Below are positions 18,402-26,224 of a DNA stretch of 64,000 nucleotides, one piece after another. Position numbers and translations under genes: made by a program. Source of the stretch: Stenotrophomonas maltophilia (GTDB lineage Bacteria > Pseudomonadota > Gammaproteobacteria > Xanthomonadales > Xanthomonadaceae). Where the stretch lies: assembly GCA_002364755.1 (NCBI GenBank), contig DEZI01000028.1, forward strand, positions 159,888 to 223,887, in the 5' to 3' direction. Position 1 is the stretch's first letter; each line of letters starts with the position of its first letter. The notes beneath the pieces were generated by a model. The model ran no database searches and was not told the DNA's origin. It saw nothing but the letters and a program-made list of their open reading frames with translations.

Positions 18402-18524
18402 TAGCACCCATCGTGGCTGGCGCCGTAGGCGCCGTTGACCGGAATTGGAACAGGGGCCGGTACAGGCGCACGGTGGGGAAGCGGGGGGCCGGCAGTCGGG
18501 GGACTGTCCGGCCCTGTTTTTTTT
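18402..18524 (+). ncRNA. Candidate small RNA between mnmG and a lipoprotein gene
   Basis: A predicted transcript of about 120 bases, starting ~12 bases after a sigma-54-like promoter and ending in a strong intrinsic terminator. No convincing plus-strand reading frame lies here. It contains a GGCGCC-gta-GGCGCC hairpin near its 5' end, several GGA triplets (as in CCGGAAT, TTGGAAC, GGGGAAG) that could be CsrA/RsmA contacts, and a G-rich terminator loop. The 5' end is inferred from promoter geometry. Alternative: transcription noise from a terminator serving antisense reads over mnmG's leader. Confidence 0.42.
18486..18524 (+). terminator. Strong rho-independent terminator, plus strand
   Basis: Stem GGGCCGG/CCGGCCC continued by AGTC/GACT around a G4 loop, followed by TGTTTTTTTT. 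No plus-strand protein gene precedes it, which is why a small RNA is proposed. Confidence 0.8.
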
Positions 18525-18566
18525 GGTTTTCTGCCGGGAGAGGCCCATCCAGGCGCGCCAGTACCA

Positions 18567-18589
18567 GTAGATCCACGCCATGCGTGGAT
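18567..18589 (+). repeat. SMAG/REP palindrome (GTAG-ATCCACGC subtype)
   Basis: GTAG followed by ATCCACGC-cat-GCGTGGAT, identical in sequence to the copy at 6203-6225. Confidence 0.87.
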
Positions 18590-18603
18590 GCATTGGCGGC
18601 CGC

Positions 18604-18637
18604 ATCAAAAACAAACGGCCCCGCATTGCGGGGCCGT
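18604..18637 (-). terminator. Rho-independent terminator, minus strand
   Basis: Stem ACGGCCCCGC/GCGGGGCCGT with loop att. Read on the minus strand it is followed by TTTGTTTTTG. It would end transcripts of the lipoprotein gene at 18870-19382, leaving a ~230-base 3' untranslated region. With the small RNA unit and one REP, this accounts for the 612-base gene-free stretch 18258-18869. Confidence 0.75.
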
Positions 18638-18869
18638 CTGCTTTCAGAGGTGCCGACATCCGACAGGGCCGGAACAGGGGGGATCCAGATGTTCCTGTCG
18701 GATATCGACGTAGAGCTGTTTGGGACGGGCCCTTAACGTTTTTGTCACTTTATGACGCGGGCCGTCACCACCTGCGTAGAGTGCGGCCTGAATCGCATGA
18801 AATGCAAGATGGTCCAGAGCCCAACTGTGCGCTGCGTCGCACGTTTCATGTTTCGCCGCAGGCAACGGT

Positions 18870-19382
18870 TCATCGTTCCAGGTTCCGCCACGGAGAGCCG
18901 CTCGACTTCGGCGCACGCGGTGCCGGTGCCGGACGTGCCTGCGGCGGCGCGGATGGACGAGCCTGGGGCGCAGACGGACGTGCCTGCGGCGGACCCGGCG
19001 GGCGGCCAGCCTGCGGCGGGCGACGCATCGAGTCCATGTTCCGCCACGGCGAGCCACCATTGTTCTGGCGCGGCGGCGGCGGCGGACGGTTCTCACCACC
19101 GTTGCCCGGACGCGGCGGCGGCGGGCGGTGGTTGTGCGGCGGCCGGTAGACCGGGCGTGAGTAATACGGGTTGCCGTAATAGCCGTAACCACCGCCATAG
19201 CCGCCGTACCCACCGTAGTAGGGGTAGCCATAGTTGGACGGATAGCCATACGGGTAGCGGTACTCCGTCGACGGGGCACCGTGGTAGTAACTGCCACCGC
19301 TGCCACCGCCGACATAGTCGTAGGTGGAACAGCCGGTGAGGGCCAGCAACAGGCCGCCGGCAAGCAACAGGCGCGTTTTCAT
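18870..19382 (-). CDS. Gly/Tyr- and Pro-rich lipoprotein, unknown function
   Basis: A 170-residue lipoprotein. The signal peptide MKTRLLLAGGLLLALTGC has lipobox LTGC with Cys18. The mature chain is low complexity: a Gly/Tyr zone with repeated GYGG, GGYGYYG and PYYG units (residues ~30-75), then a Pro/Arg/Asn zone with PPPPRPGNGG and repeated QARPSAP units, and the motif SPWRN twice (~125 and near the C-terminus). Such sequences are usually disordered and surface-exposed; no enzyme fold is visible. Start at 19382 by the lipobox and a G-rich ribosome site; a longer open frame upstream lacks signal features. Confidence 0.72.
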   Translation of the reverse strand: MKTRLLLAGGLLLALTGCSTYDYVGGGSGGSYYHGAPSTEYRYPYGYPSNYGYPYYGGYGGYGGGYGYYGNPYYSRPVYRPPHNHRPPPPRPGNGGENRPPPPPRQNNGGSPWRNMDSMRRPPQAGRPPGPPQARPSAPQARPSAPPQARPAPAPRAPKSSGSPWRNLER

Positions 19383-19540
19383 GTGGGTCCCCCCAAGGAC
19401 GGGTGTAGGGCCAGCTTCAGGCGTGGGCATTGAATCGCCCCTTAATTGTGCCGGCCCAGAATGAATGGCGATGAAGGCCTGCATGCTGGCATGGCCGTGT
19501 GCGTGGCCGCCAGCGTCGGGGCATACGTTAATCTTGCGTC

Positions 19541-20503
19541 ATGAGCGATTCACTGTTGCCCCGCGCCGAAGATGTCCTGGCCGCCGCCGCGCGGATCGCG
19601 CCGCATGCCCTTGTCACGCCGGTCCTGCGCTCGCGCGCGCTGGATGCGCTCGCCGGGGCGCAGCTGGCGTTCAAGGCCGAGCATCTGCAGCGCGGCGGGG
19701 CGTTCAAGTTCCGTGGTGCCTGCAACGCTGTGTGGTCGCTGGACGCCGGGCGCGCCGTGGCGGGTGTGGTCACCCATTCCTCGGGCAACCACGGTGCCGC
19801 GCTGGCCCTGGCCGCCCGCACCCGCGGCATACCCTGTCACGTCGTGGTGCCCGAAGTGGCGGTGGCCGCCAAGCTGGCCAACATCGCCCGCCATGGCGCC
19901 ACCCTCTGGCGCTGCCCGCCTACCATCACCGACCGCGAGGCCACCTGCGCCCAGGTCCAGGCCGATACCGGCGCGACCCTGGTGCATCCCTATGCCGACC
20001 CGGCGGTGATGGCCGGGCAGGGCACGGCGGCGCTGGAACTGCTGCACAGCGATGGCCCGTTCGATGTACTGGTGGTGCCGGTCGGCGGTGGTGGCCTGGC
20101 CACCGGCACTGCACTGGCCCTGCAGCACGCCAGCCCGCAGACCCGCCTGGTGCTGGCCGAGCCGGCCGGTGCCGACGACACCGCGCGTTCGCTGGCTGCC
20201 GGCGAGCGCGTGACCGCTTTCACCCCGGACACTTTCTGCGATGGCCTGCGCACGCTGGTCGGCGCGCCGAATTTCCAGCTGCTGCAGGCGACGGGCGCCG
20301 AGGTGATCGTGGTCGACGATGACGCCACCCTTGCGGCGATGCGCCTGCTGTGGGAGGTGCTGAAGCAGGTAGTGGAACCGTCCTCGGCCATCGTGCTGGC
20401 GGCGGTGCTGGCTCAGCCGGCGCGGTTTGCCGGCCAGCGCGTGGGCCTGGTGCTGTCCGGCGGCAACGTCGATCTGCCAGCGCTGCGCTGGGAGGTGGCG
20501 TGA
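19541..20503 (+). CDS. PLP-dependent threonine/serine dehydratase or racemase-like enzyme
   Basis: A 320-residue fold-type II PLP enzyme of the threonine dehydratase/serine racemase family. The PLP lysine is in GGAFKFRGACNAV (about residue 53). The serine/asparagine loop is SGNHGAALALAA (~80). The glycine-rich phosphate cup is PVGGGGLATG (~185), and SGGNVD lies near the C-terminus. It lacks the ACT-like regulatory domain of biosynthetic IlvA, so a catabolic dehydratase or racemase is likelier. The GTG of the next gene overlaps its stop (GTGA), implying coupling. Confidence 0.88.
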   Translation: MSDSLLPRAEDVLAAAARIAPHALVTPVLRSRALDALAGAQLAFKAEHLQRGGAFKFRGACNAVWSLDAGRAVAGVVTHSSGNHGAALALAARTRGIPCHVVVPEVAVAAKLANIARHGATLWRCPPTITDREATCAQVQADTGATLVHPYADPAVMAGQGTAALELLHSDGPFDVLVVPVGGGGLATGTALALQHASPQTRLVLAEPAGADDTARSLAAGERVTAFTPDTFCDGLRTLVGAPNFQLLQATGAEVIVVDDDATLAAMRLLWEVLKQVVEPSSAIVLAAVLAQPARFAGQRVGLVLSGGNVDLPALRWEVA

Positions 20504-21132
20504 GCCGCGGCCGTCATCGGCCACACACCGGCCTGCTGGGCTGGCTGTGGCGCCTGTTCGTGCTGGTGCTGGCGTGGCTGCTGGGCGTGACCGCCTGGAT
20601 CGTCTGGGTGGGTGAGCGCGACCAGGCCGCCAAGGCCGACGCGATCATCGTGCTGGGCGCGGCGGCCTACGATGCCAAGCCGTCGCCGGTGTTCGAAGAA
20701 CGCATCCGCCATGGCCTGGACCTGTACCAGGCCGGTTATGCGCCGCTGCTGATCTTCACCGGTGGCTACGGTGGTGCGGGCGCGCGTTTCTCCGAATCGC
20801 AGGTGGCGCGGCGCTATGCGCTGAAGCACGGCGTGCCGGATGACGCGATCCTGATCGAGACCGCCTCACGCAACACCGTGCAGAACCTGGTGGAAGCCAA
20901 GCGGCTGATGGAGCAGCGCAAGCTGCACACGGTCATCATCGTCAGCGACCCGTTGCACATGGCACGCGCGCTGCGCCTGAGCCAGGCGCTGGGCATCGAG
21001 GCACTGGCCTCGTCCACGCCGAGCACGCGTTTCCGCAGCTTCCACACCAGCTGGCGTTTCCTGGTGCAGGAGATCTATTTCTTCCACCGCGACCTGGTGC
21101 GCCCGCCGCTGAGTTCGCCGGCGAATACCTGA
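20500..21132 (+). CDS. YdcF-like DUF218 membrane-anchored protein
   Basis: A 210-residue DUF218/YdcF family protein. An N-terminal helix (residues ~12-35, WLWRLFVLVLAWLLGVTAWIV) anchors a Rossmann-like domain containing ADAIIVLGAAAYDAKPSPVF, LLIFTGGYGGAGARFSE, ETASRNTVQNLVEAKRLM and IIVSDPLHMARALRL. The ElyC/SanA/YdcF group affects envelope precursors in E. coli, with biochemistry unresolved. The GTG start at 20500 overlaps the preceding stop; the longer open frame begins inside the dehydratase gene and is rejected. Confidence 0.88.
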   Translation: MSRGRHRPHTGLLGWLWRLFVLVLAWLLGVTAWIVWVGERDQAAKADAIIVLGAAAYDAKPSPVFEERIRHGLDLYQAGYAPLLIFTGGYGGAGARFSESQVARRYALKHGVPDDAILIETASRNTVQNLVEAKRLMEQRKLHTVIIVSDPLHMARALRLSQALGIEALASSTPSTRFRSFHTSWRFLVQEIYFFHRDLVRPPLSSPANT

Positions 21133-21155
21133 GCGTCAGGCGACGCCGTTGGGCT

Positions 21156-21216
21156 CGCCGGGCATGGCCCGGCGCTACCCCTTCGTGCGCCCGGTAGCGC
21201 CGGGCCATGCCCGGCG
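21156..21216. repeat. Inverted pair of SMAG/REP palindromes
   Basis: A minus-oriented copy (21156-21178, CGCCGGGC-atg-GCCCGGCG then CTAC) and a plus-oriented copy (21194-21216, GTAG then CGCCGGGC-cat-GCCCGGCG) face each other across 15 bases, between the convergent ydcF-like gene and bioC. Confidence 0.88.
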
Positions 21217-21227
21217 GCGGTGTTCGA

Positions 21228-22112
21228 TCAGGGCTGCTTGCGGCGGATCGGGATGGCCGACACCGGCACCGACGCGATGTCATGCCCGCCTTCGCGGATC
21301 GGTGCGCCCGGGTCCGGCGCCCAGGCGTGGGCGTAGATCACTTCCCAGCTGCTGGGCAGCTTGCCGTCGGCACGGCGCATCGTTTCGTACGCTGCAGCAG
21401 CGGCGGCAAAACGACCGCGGCCGGTCAGCGTGTGGCGGCGGTCCACCCGTGCATTGGTCGCGCCCATCGCGCGCAGCTCGCGCATCAGCGCCGGCAGGTC
21501 GTCGTAGGTCAGGGTGAACAGGTCGCGGTCCAGCACCGGATCGCGGAAGCCGGCCATCATCAACGCATCACCGAACTGGGCGATCTGCGCGAAGCGGCTG
21601 ACATGCGGGCGGTCATCGGCGGCAGCGAACGCTTCGTTGAGTTCGACCAGCGTTTCCGGGCCGAAGGTGGAGCACAGCAGCAGGCCACCAGGCTTGAGCA
21701 CGCGACGGAAACCGGCGAACACCGCCGGCAGGTCGTCCAGCCACTGCAGGCACAGGTTGCTGAAGATCACATCGACGCTGTTGTCGGCCAGCGGCAGCGC
21801 GGAGGCGTCACCGCACAGGCACTGGAACGGCTTCCACCAGCCGGCCTGGCGCTTGGCCTGGTCCAGCATCGGCAGGGCCACGTCCATCGCGATTACCTGC
21901 GCCTTCGGCCAGCGCTTCTTCATCAGCGCGCTGGCGTGGCCTGTGCCCGCACCGATGTCCAGCACCACCTCGGGCTTGCGCGCTTCCAGGTAGTCCAGCG
22001 ATTCGATCAGCCGCGACTGCACCTCGCGCTGCAGGGCAGCGGCAGCGTCATAGCTGTTGGCGGCGCGGGCGAACGCGCGGCGGACGTGGCGGGCATCGAA
22101 GTGGGACGGCAT
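21228..22112 (-). CDS. bioC: Malonyl-ACP O-methyltransferase
   Basis: BioC methylates the free carboxyl of malonyl-ACP so that the fatty acid synthase can build pimeloyl-ACP for biotin. The 294-residue class I methyltransferase has SAM motif I VLDIGAGTGHAS at about residue 50, an acidic residue after strand 2 (VIAMDVALPML) and motif IV VDVIFSNLCLQW (~115). The N-terminal RRAFARAANSYDAAAALQREV is typical of BioC. The neighbouring bioH, bioF and bioB confirm the assignment. Tandem minus-strand order places it last in the biotin run. Confidence 0.94.
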   Translation of the reverse strand: MPSHFDARHVRRAFARAANSYDAAAALQREVQSRLIESLDYLEARKPEVVLDIGAGTGHASALMKKRWPKAQVIAMDVALPMLDQAKRQAGWWKPFQCLCGDASALPLADNSVDVIFSNLCLQWLDDLPAVFAGFRRVLKPGGLLLCSTFGPETLVELNEAFAAADDRPHVSRFAQIAQFGDALMMAGFRDPVLDRDLFTLTYDDLPALMRELRAMGATNARVDRRHTLTGRGRFAAAAAAYETMRRADGKLPSSWEVIYAHAWAPDPGAPIREGGHDIASVPVSAIPIRRKQP

Positions 22113-22124
22113 TGCGGAAGTCTC

Positions 22125-22904
22125 TTAGAACGTACCGGGGTAGGCGCCGCCGTCGATCAGCAGGTTCTGCCCGGTGAGGTAACCGGCCTGTGCACTGCAC
22201 AGGAAGGCGCAGGCGGCGCCGAATTCGTCCGGCGTGCCGAAGCGGCCGGCAGGAATCTGCTGGCGGCGGCGGTCGGCCACCGCCTGCACGTCGCCGTCCT
22301 GGCCCGCAGCGTGGGCGAAGTTGGCGCGCAGGCGGTCGGTGTCGAACTGGCCGGGCAGCAGGTTGTTGATCGTGACGTTGTGGCCGACCGTGCGCCGCGC
22401 CAGCCCGGCGACGAAGCCGGTGAGGCCGCTGCGCGCGCCGTTGGACAGCGCCAGCGTGTCGATCGGCGCCTTCACCGAGGACGAGGTGATGTTGACGATG
22501 CGGCCGAAGCCGCGCGCGATCATCGTGTCCACCGTGGCGCGGATCATGGCGATCGGCGCCAGCATGTTGGCATCCAGCGCGGCGATCCAATCGTCGCGCT
22601 CGAACGTGCGGAAGTCGCCCGGCGGCGGACCACCGGCGTTGGTCACCAGGATGTCGACCTGGGGGCAGGCGGCCAGCGCCTGCGTGCGCCCGGCCTCGGT
22701 GGTGACGTCGGCGGCGACCGTGCGCACCTCGGCGGCACCGGGCAGGGCGCGCAGTTCCTCAGCGGCCGCCTGCAGGGCGGTTTCGCCACGGGCCACGATC
22801 ACCACGTTCACGCCTTCGGCCACGAGGGCGCGCGCGCAGCCCAGGCCGAGGCCCTTGCTTGCGCCGCAGACCAGTGCCCAGCGGCCGGAAATACCCAGAT
22901 CCAT
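22125..22904 (-). CDS. SDR family oxidoreductase within the biotin operon
   Basis: A 259-residue short-chain dehydrogenase with the Rossmann motif CGASKGLGLGCARAL (residues 13-27) and NAGGPPPG (~92). At the catalytic position the usual YxxxK is replaced by LSNGARSG (~155), preceded by NITSSSVKAPIDT. This is a recognised atypical SDR subgroup annotated as 3-oxoacyl-ACP reductase-like; whether it keeps normal activity is unclear. Lying between bioC (12 bases) and bioH (29 bases), it may reduce a pimeloyl-ACP precursor, but that is inferred only from position. Confidence 0.86.
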   Translation of the reverse strand: MDLGISGRWALVCGASKGLGLGCARALVAEGVNVVIVARGETALQAAAEELRALPGAAEVRTVAADVTTEAGRTQALAACPQVDILVTNAGGPPPGDFRTFERDDWIAALDANMLAPIAMIRATVDTMIARGFGRIVNITSSSVKAPIDTLALSNGARSGLTGFVAGLARRTVGHNVTINNLLPGQFDTDRLRANFAHAAGQDGDVQAVADRRRQQIPAGRFGTPDEFGAACAFLCSAQAGYLTGQNLLIDGGAYPGTF

Positions 22905-22933
22905 GCGTCAACCCTGCCGAATGCGGAAAGTGC

Positions 22934-23713
22934 TCATTGTCCGCCATCGGCCGGTGACAGGCCGGCAACGAACTGTTGCAGGGCAGCGGCCACCTCGTCG
23001 GCGTGGCCGAGGAAGGGCGCATGGCCGCCGTGGGCGACGGTCAGCGCCTGCGCGCCCGGGGCCAGCGCGGCGCCGGCCTGCATCGCGGCCGGCGATACCA
23101 GGCGGTCGCGTTGGCCGGCGATCCACAGGCTGGGCCTGCCCAGCGTGGGCAGGGCGCCACGCAGGTCGGTGCCTTCCAGCAGGCGCAGGCCTTCCAGCAG
23201 GGCGCGTTCGCTGGGGGCACCGCGCTCGACCAGGCGCTGGCGCAGGGTGCGCAGCTCCTCGCGGGCATGCGCCGAACCCATCACGTCCAACGCCAGGAAA
23301 CGTTCCAGGGTGCCGCCGAAGTCCGTGGCCAGGTCACGCCCGAACTGCTCGAACACCGCTGGTTCCACCGCGTGCGGCCAGTCCTCGCCGCGCACGAAAC
23401 GCGGCGTGGCGGCGATCATCGCCAGCCCGCGCACCTTCGGCAGGGTGGCCGCCGCGTGCAGCGCGAACAGCCCGCCCAGCGACCAGCCGCACCACACCGC
23501 CGGCGGCGTGGCCGCGGCAATGGCGTTGACCACGTGCGGCAGGCGCAGCGGCGTGCTGTCGTCGCGGCTGTGGCCATGGCCGGGCAGGTCGGCCACGTGC
23601 AGGGTGAAACGGTCGGCCAGGCGCTGCACCAGGGGCGCGAACACACCGCCCTGCAGGGCCCAGCCGTGGATCAGAACCAGGTCCGGCCCGTGGCCGGTGA
23701 CGTCGATATGCAT
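22934..23713 (-). CDS. bioH: Pimeloyl-ACP methyl ester carboxylesterase
   Basis: BioH removes the methyl group placed by BioC once pimeloyl-ACP is made, stopping further elongation. The 259-residue alpha/beta hydrolase has the oxyanion block LIHGWALQGGVFAPLVQRL (residues ~15-33), the nucleophile elbow GWSLGG (Ser ~84), and the catalytic His in AHGGHAPFLGH (~230). An aspartate in GQRDRLVSPAAM (~205) completes the triad. It lies 19 bases after bioF in the same direction. Confidence 0.94.
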   Translation of the reverse strand: MHIDVTGHGPDLVLIHGWALQGGVFAPLVQRLADRFTLHVADLPGHGHSRDDSTPLRLPHVVNAIAAATPPAVWCGWSLGGLFALHAAATLPKVRGLAMIAATPRFVRGEDWPHAVEPAVFEQFGRDLATDFGGTLERFLALDVMGSAHAREELRTLRQRLVERGAPSERALLEGLRLLEGTDLRGALPTLGRPSLWIAGQRDRLVSPAAMQAGAALAPGAQALTVAHGGHAPFLGHADEVAAALQQFVAGLSPADGGQ

Positions 23714-23732
23714 GGGGTACGGCGCGCGCGGG

Positions 23733-24956
23733 TCAGGCCAGCGCGGGCAGGGCAGGCGGCAGCGCTTCGAGCGGCCCGGCAGCGACGCGGTCGCGCGCCT
23801 GGGCGATGGCTTCTACCAGCCCGCGCACCTGTTCCGGCGTATGCAGTGCCGACAGGGTGACGCGCAGCCGTGCCTTGCCTTCGGGCACCGTCGGCGGACG
23901 GATCGCGCCGACCAGCCAGCCGGCCTGCTCCAGCGCCTGCGACATCGCCACGGCGGTGTGGTCATCGCCACACAGCAGCGGCTGGATCGGGGTTTCCGAG
24001 GCCATCAGGTCCAGGCCATGGCGGCGCGCCTCACCGCGGAACAGGGCGATCAGGTCGGCCAGCTTGGCCCGGCGCCAATGGTCGCGGCGGGCCAGGCGCA
24101 CCGCTTCCAGGGCCGAGGCGGCCAGGGCCGGCGGCAGGGCGGTGGTGTAGATGTAGGGGCGTGCGGTTTCGGAAAGGTGCTCGACCAGATCCTCGCGGCC
24201 CAGCACCAGCGCGCCGGAACTGCCCAGCGCCTTGCCGAGGGTGACCAGCTGCAGCGGCACGTCGTCCACGCCCAGGCCGGCGGTGGCGACGGCACCACGG
24301 CCATCGCCGAGCACGCCCACGCCATGCGCGTCGTCCACATAGAACAGCGCCTGCTGCAGGCGCGCGACCAGCGACAGCGCACGCAGCGGTGCAAGGTCGC
24401 CGTCCATGCTGAAGACACCATCGGTGGCCAGCATCGCCGCACCCTCGGGCGCGTGCTTGAGCTGGCGCATGGCGCCTTCCGGATCCAGGTGCGGGTAGCG
24501 GCGCAGGCGCGCACCGGCCAGCCGCGTGGCATCGAGCAGGCTGGCGTGGTTGAGCTTGTCCTGCACGCAGACGTCGGTCTCTTCGCTCAGCAGCGCCTGC
24601 TGCACCGCCAGGTTGGCGGCGAAGCCACTGCCGAACAGCAGGGCGCGCGGGTAACCGAGCCAGTCGGCCACTTCGCGTTCCAGCGCATCGTGCAGTGCGT
24701 GGTGGCCGCAGACCAGGTGCGAGGCACCGGCACCGGTGCCATCGCGTGCGGCCGCATCCTGCAGCGCGTTGACCACGCTGAACTGCTGGGCCAGGCCCAG
24801 ATAATCGTTGCTGCAGAACCCGGTCAACCAGCGCCCGTCAATTTCCAGGCGCACGCCATCACGACGGGTGACCGTGCGCCGCGGGCGGCGACGGCCTTGT
24901 GCATCGCGCAATGCGCGCTGGGCTTGGAGGCGGGCGGTCAGGTCGGGGCGGGCCAT
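23733..24956 (-). CDS. bioF: 8-amino-7-oxononanoate synthase
   Basis: BioF condenses pimeloyl-ACP with L-alanine, releasing CO2, in the first step of biotin ring assembly. The 407-residue alpha-oxoamine synthase (fold-type I PLP) has SNDYLGLAQQF near residue 50, the PLP phosphate loop LLFGSGFAANLAV (~110), YVDDAHGVGVLGDGRG (~205), and the PLP lysine in LVTLGKALGSSGALVLG (~240). The true start is MARPDLTARLQAQRALRDAQ at 24956; an open frame continues 71 codons upstream into the bioB end and is a shadow. Confidence 0.95.
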   Translation of the reverse strand: MARPDLTARLQAQRALRDAQGRRRPRRTVTRRDGVRLEIDGRWLTGFCSNDYLGLAQQFSVVNALQDAAARDGTGAGASHLVCGHHALHDALEREVADWLGYPRALLFGSGFAANLAVQQALLSEETDVCVQDKLNHASLLDATRLAGARLRRYPHLDPEGAMRQLKHAPEGAAMLATDGVFSMDGDLAPLRALSLVARLQQALFYVDDAHGVGVLGDGRGAVATAGLGVDDVPLQLVTLGKALGSSGALVLGREDLVEHLSETARPYIYTTALPPALAASALEAVRLARRDHWRRAKLADLIALFRGEARRHGLDLMASETPIQPLLCGDDHTAVAMSQALEQAGWLVGAIRPPTVPEGKARLRVTLSALHTPEQVRGLVEAIAQARDRVAAGPLEALPPALPALA

Positions 24957-25035
24957 GCTGGCTACAGGCGACGACGGGGCGGCTAGGGTAACGCGTTGCC
25001 GCCACGCCTGCTCGACGCCCCGATCACGCGGCGTG

Positions 25036-26079
25036 TCACGCGGCGTGGGCGCAGCCACAGCCGGGGCCATCGGCGCTGATATCGGCATGCACGGTACCGC
25101 CGTGGTCGTGGCCTTCGGCGTCCACCTGCACCGGCATCGGCTGCAGGCCCAGGCGCGCGAACAGGGCAAGGTCGCGCTCGCTTTCCGGGTTGCCGGTGGT
25201 CAGCAGTTTTTCGCCATGGAAGATCGAGTTGGCACCGCCCAGGAAGCACAGCGCCTGCAGCTCGTCACTCATGGCTTCGCGGCCAGCCGACAGCCGCACC
25301 ATCGAACGCGGCATCGCGATGCGTGCCACCGCGATCATCCGCACGAACTCGAACGGGTCCAGTTCCGCGCTGCCATGCAGCGGCGTACCGGCCACCTGCA
25401 CCAGCGCGTTGATCGGCACCGAATCGGGATGCGCCGGCAGCGTGGCCAGCGCCAGCAGCAGGCCGATGCGCTGCGCACGCGTCTCGCCCATGCCGACGAT
25501 GCCGCCGCAGCAGGTCTTCAGCCCGGCATCGCGCACGTGGCCCAGCGTATCCAGGCGGTCCTGGTACTGGCGCGTGTGGATGATCGAATCGTAGTAGTCC
25601 GGCGCGGTGTCGAGATTGTGGTTGTAGTAGTCCAGCCCGGCGTCCTTCAACGCGCGCGCCTGCCCGCCACTGAGCATGCCGAGGGTGGCGCAGGTTTCCA
25701 GCCCGAGCGCCTTCACGCCGGCGATCATCGCAGCCACCTTCGGAATGTCGCGGTCCTTCGGCGAACGCCACGCCGCGCCCATGCAGAAGCGCGATGCACC
25801 GGCGGCCTTGGCCTGGCGTGCCTTGGCCAGCACGGCATCGGTATCCATCAGCTTCTGTGCGCTCACGCCCGTGGTGTAGCGCTGCGCCTGCGGGCAATAC
25901 GCGCAGTCTTCCGGGCAGCCACCGGTCTTCACCGACAGCAGCGTGGACACCTGCACCTGGGCCGGATCGAAATGCGCGCGATGCACGCTGGCGGCGCGGA
26001 ACAGCAGTTCGGGCAAGGGCAGGTCGAACAGCGCCTGCAGTTCATCGTGCTGCCAATCGTGGCGGGTGGCAGGAGCCAT
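25036..26079 (-). CDS. bioB: Biotin synthase
   Basis: Radical-SAM enzyme that inserts sulfur into dethiobiotin. The 347-residue protein has the radical-SAM cysteines in GGCPEDCAYCPQA (residues ~53-65), the core KVAAMIAGVKALGLETCATLGML, YYNHNLDTAPDYY (~150), and the 2Fe-2S region ending in IFHGEKLLTTGNPE. The C-terminus is His/Cys-rich, as is common in xanthomonads. It is the first biotin gene in the minus-strand run, preceded at 58 bases by a BirA-like operator that would repress it when biotin is plentiful. Confidence 0.97.
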   Translation of the reverse strand: MAPATRHDWQHDELQALFDLPLPELLFRAASVHRAHFDPAQVQVSTLLSVKTGGCPEDCAYCPQAQRYTTGVSAQKLMDTDAVLAKARQAKAAGASRFCMGAAWRSPKDRDIPKVAAMIAGVKALGLETCATLGMLSGGQARALKDAGLDYYNHNLDTAPDYYDSIIHTRQYQDRLDTLGHVRDAGLKTCCGGIVGMGETRAQRIGLLLALATLPAHPDSVPINALVQVAGTPLHGSAELDPFEFVRMIAVARIAMPRSMVRLSAGREAMSDELQALCFLGGANSIFHGEKLLTTGNPESERDLALFARLGLQPMPVQVDAEGHDHGGTVHADISADGPGCGCAHAA

Positions 26080-26136
26080 GGCGGGATCTTGGAGGCGCGT
26101 GGAGCGAGGGCGGCAGTCTGGGCGGGTAGGCGAGGG

Positions 26137-26170
26137 CTGTCAACTATGTTCTAATCTCTATAGTTGACAG
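26137..26170. promoter_or_regulatory. BirA-type biotin operator upstream of bioB
   Basis: Perfect inverted repeat CTGTCAACT-N16-AGTTGACAG; the matching arms in fact extend to 11 bp with a 12-base centre. The 9-16-9 geometry and TGT-AAC/GTT-ACA core match the E. coli bio operator TTGTAAACC-N16-GGTTTACAA bound by BirA-biotinoyl-AMP. It lies between bioB and the divergent cbrC-like gene and could control both. Confidence 0.72.
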
Positions 26171-26224
26171 GATATCTGGCCCTGACCGCACCGCTACACT
26201 GGGCCGCCCAGCAGCGGAACTGCC

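Noticed and set aside
18402..18524. Homologue of Xanthomonas small RNA sX13
   Set aside because: The C-rich hairpin loops I associate with sX13 are absent here; this RNA has G-rich and GGA-containing loops.
18413..18736. 107-codon plus-strand frame in the mnmG-lipoprotein gap
   Set aside because: It runs through a strong terminator and a REP, has no ribosome site and low-quality codon use.
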